From a virus, in IMG/VR virus record IMGVR_UViG_3300033148_004505, positions 42,665 through 67,051 of that record: a DNA stretch of 24,387 nt, one strand, 5' to 3'. Of this stretch, positions 24,110-24,387 are shown piece by piece. Numbering within the stretch: position 1 is the stretch's first letter; each line of letters starts with the position of its first letter. Under the pieces are notes generated by a model. That model was not told the origin of the DNA, ran no database searches, and saw only the letters and a program-made list of their open reading frames with translations. The position numbers were made by a program, and so were the translations under genes.

Positions 24110-24387
24110 ATGTATAATATTTTTAAAGACGCCAGATTAATACAAAATTCTGATTATTGTCGTTTTGACTCTTTAGATGCCTACTCTACGAATTTTATAA
24201 CTGATGGTGATGTCGATGGGTGGGATGTGTATTATAATATGTATTTGTATTGTAGTTGGCATGGTGTTTTGGTAGGCAATCTGAAAGATGGGAGTGCTTA
24301 TATAAGCAGATCTAATCCATTTATACCTATTGATGGTTCGGATTTTTACTATATACGTATTATGATGAAGTATACAGCTTTTGATGA
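24110..24387 (+). CDS. Start of a further structural gene (3' partial, 92 aa visible)
   Basis: ATG 24110 follows AGGAG at 24101-24105, with the previous stop ending at 24108. The frame is open to the end of the window. The visible part starts MYNIFKDARLIQNSDYCRFD and contains DGWDVYYNMYLYCSWHG, then SNPFIPIDGSDFYYIRIMMK. The order 'W-D ... S-x-P-F-I-P-I-D-x-S-x-F-Y-x-I-R-I' resembles a carbohydrate-binding-like beta sandwich seen in phage tail proteins. Only the N-terminus is present, so the assignment is tentative. Confidence 0.6.
   Translation, partial: MYNIFKDARLIQNSDYCRFDSLDAYSTNFITDGDVDGWDVYYNMYLYCSWHGVLVGNLKDGSAYISRSNPFIPIDGSDFYYIRIMMKYTAFD

Noticed and set aside
1-24387. tRNA genes, CRISPR arrays, integrase or attachment sites
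   Set aside because: The window is filled almost completely by coding sequence; no regular spacer repeat, cloverleaf-like segment or recombinase motif was found by eye.

Overview
The window reads as one stretch of the virion structural region of a tailed double-stranded DNA bacteriophage (Caudoviricetes), probably one with a large genome. Every supported gene is on the + strand. Genes abut or overlap by a few bases, most have a clear Shine-Dalgarno site, and no gap exceeds 60 bases. Stops are TAA, TAG and one TGA, none of these is read through inside a gene, and the code is therefore standard. The DNA is AT-rich (28% and 33% G+C in two 60-base lines counted by eye) and the coding strand is strikingly poor in C. 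The strong AGGAGG-type ribosome sites suggest a host that relies on Shine-Dalgarno initiation; the host itself cannot be named.

Layout. (1) 1-1155: end of a tape-measure-like protein with the phage motif GTPYVP...HKGEAVIPA followed by a coiled coil. (2) 1157-3858: two proteins that look like the tail tip or baseplate hub, with the usual first hub domain on its own downstream gene. (3) 3858-7167: a run of eight small genes, two of which resemble each other in a tube-like beta pattern and several of which carry paired cysteines. (4) 7182-9571: two proteins sharing an N-terminal signature, now separated by a LAGLIDADG homing endonuclease gene. (5) 9584-14723: three tandem paralogous appendage proteins, each with a beta module in the middle and an invasin-like (Big_1-like) immunoglobulin domain; the third is extended with further Ig-like domains. 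(6) 14761-16994: an Ig-like protein and a fibre-like beta-rich protein. (7) 16987-18171: a second, unrelated selfish nuclease made of zinc knuckles, a helix-turn-helix and a PD-(D/E)XK nuclease core. (8) 18143-24387: a small protein, a 1753-residue cysteine-rich protein of unknown role, a zinc-ribbon protein and the start of one more gene.

How it fits together. The order tape measure, hub, small tail-tip proteins, then Ig-rich appendage proteins is that of a late tail operon. The Ig-like and beta modules are reused across at least five neighbouring genes, which points to growth of the adsorption apparatus by tandem duplication and module shuffling. The two endonuclease genes are the only obviously non-structural genes; both overlap the next structural gene, so they sit in the transcript with almost no cost to it. 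No tRNA, CRISPR array, integrase, promoter or convincing terminator was seen.
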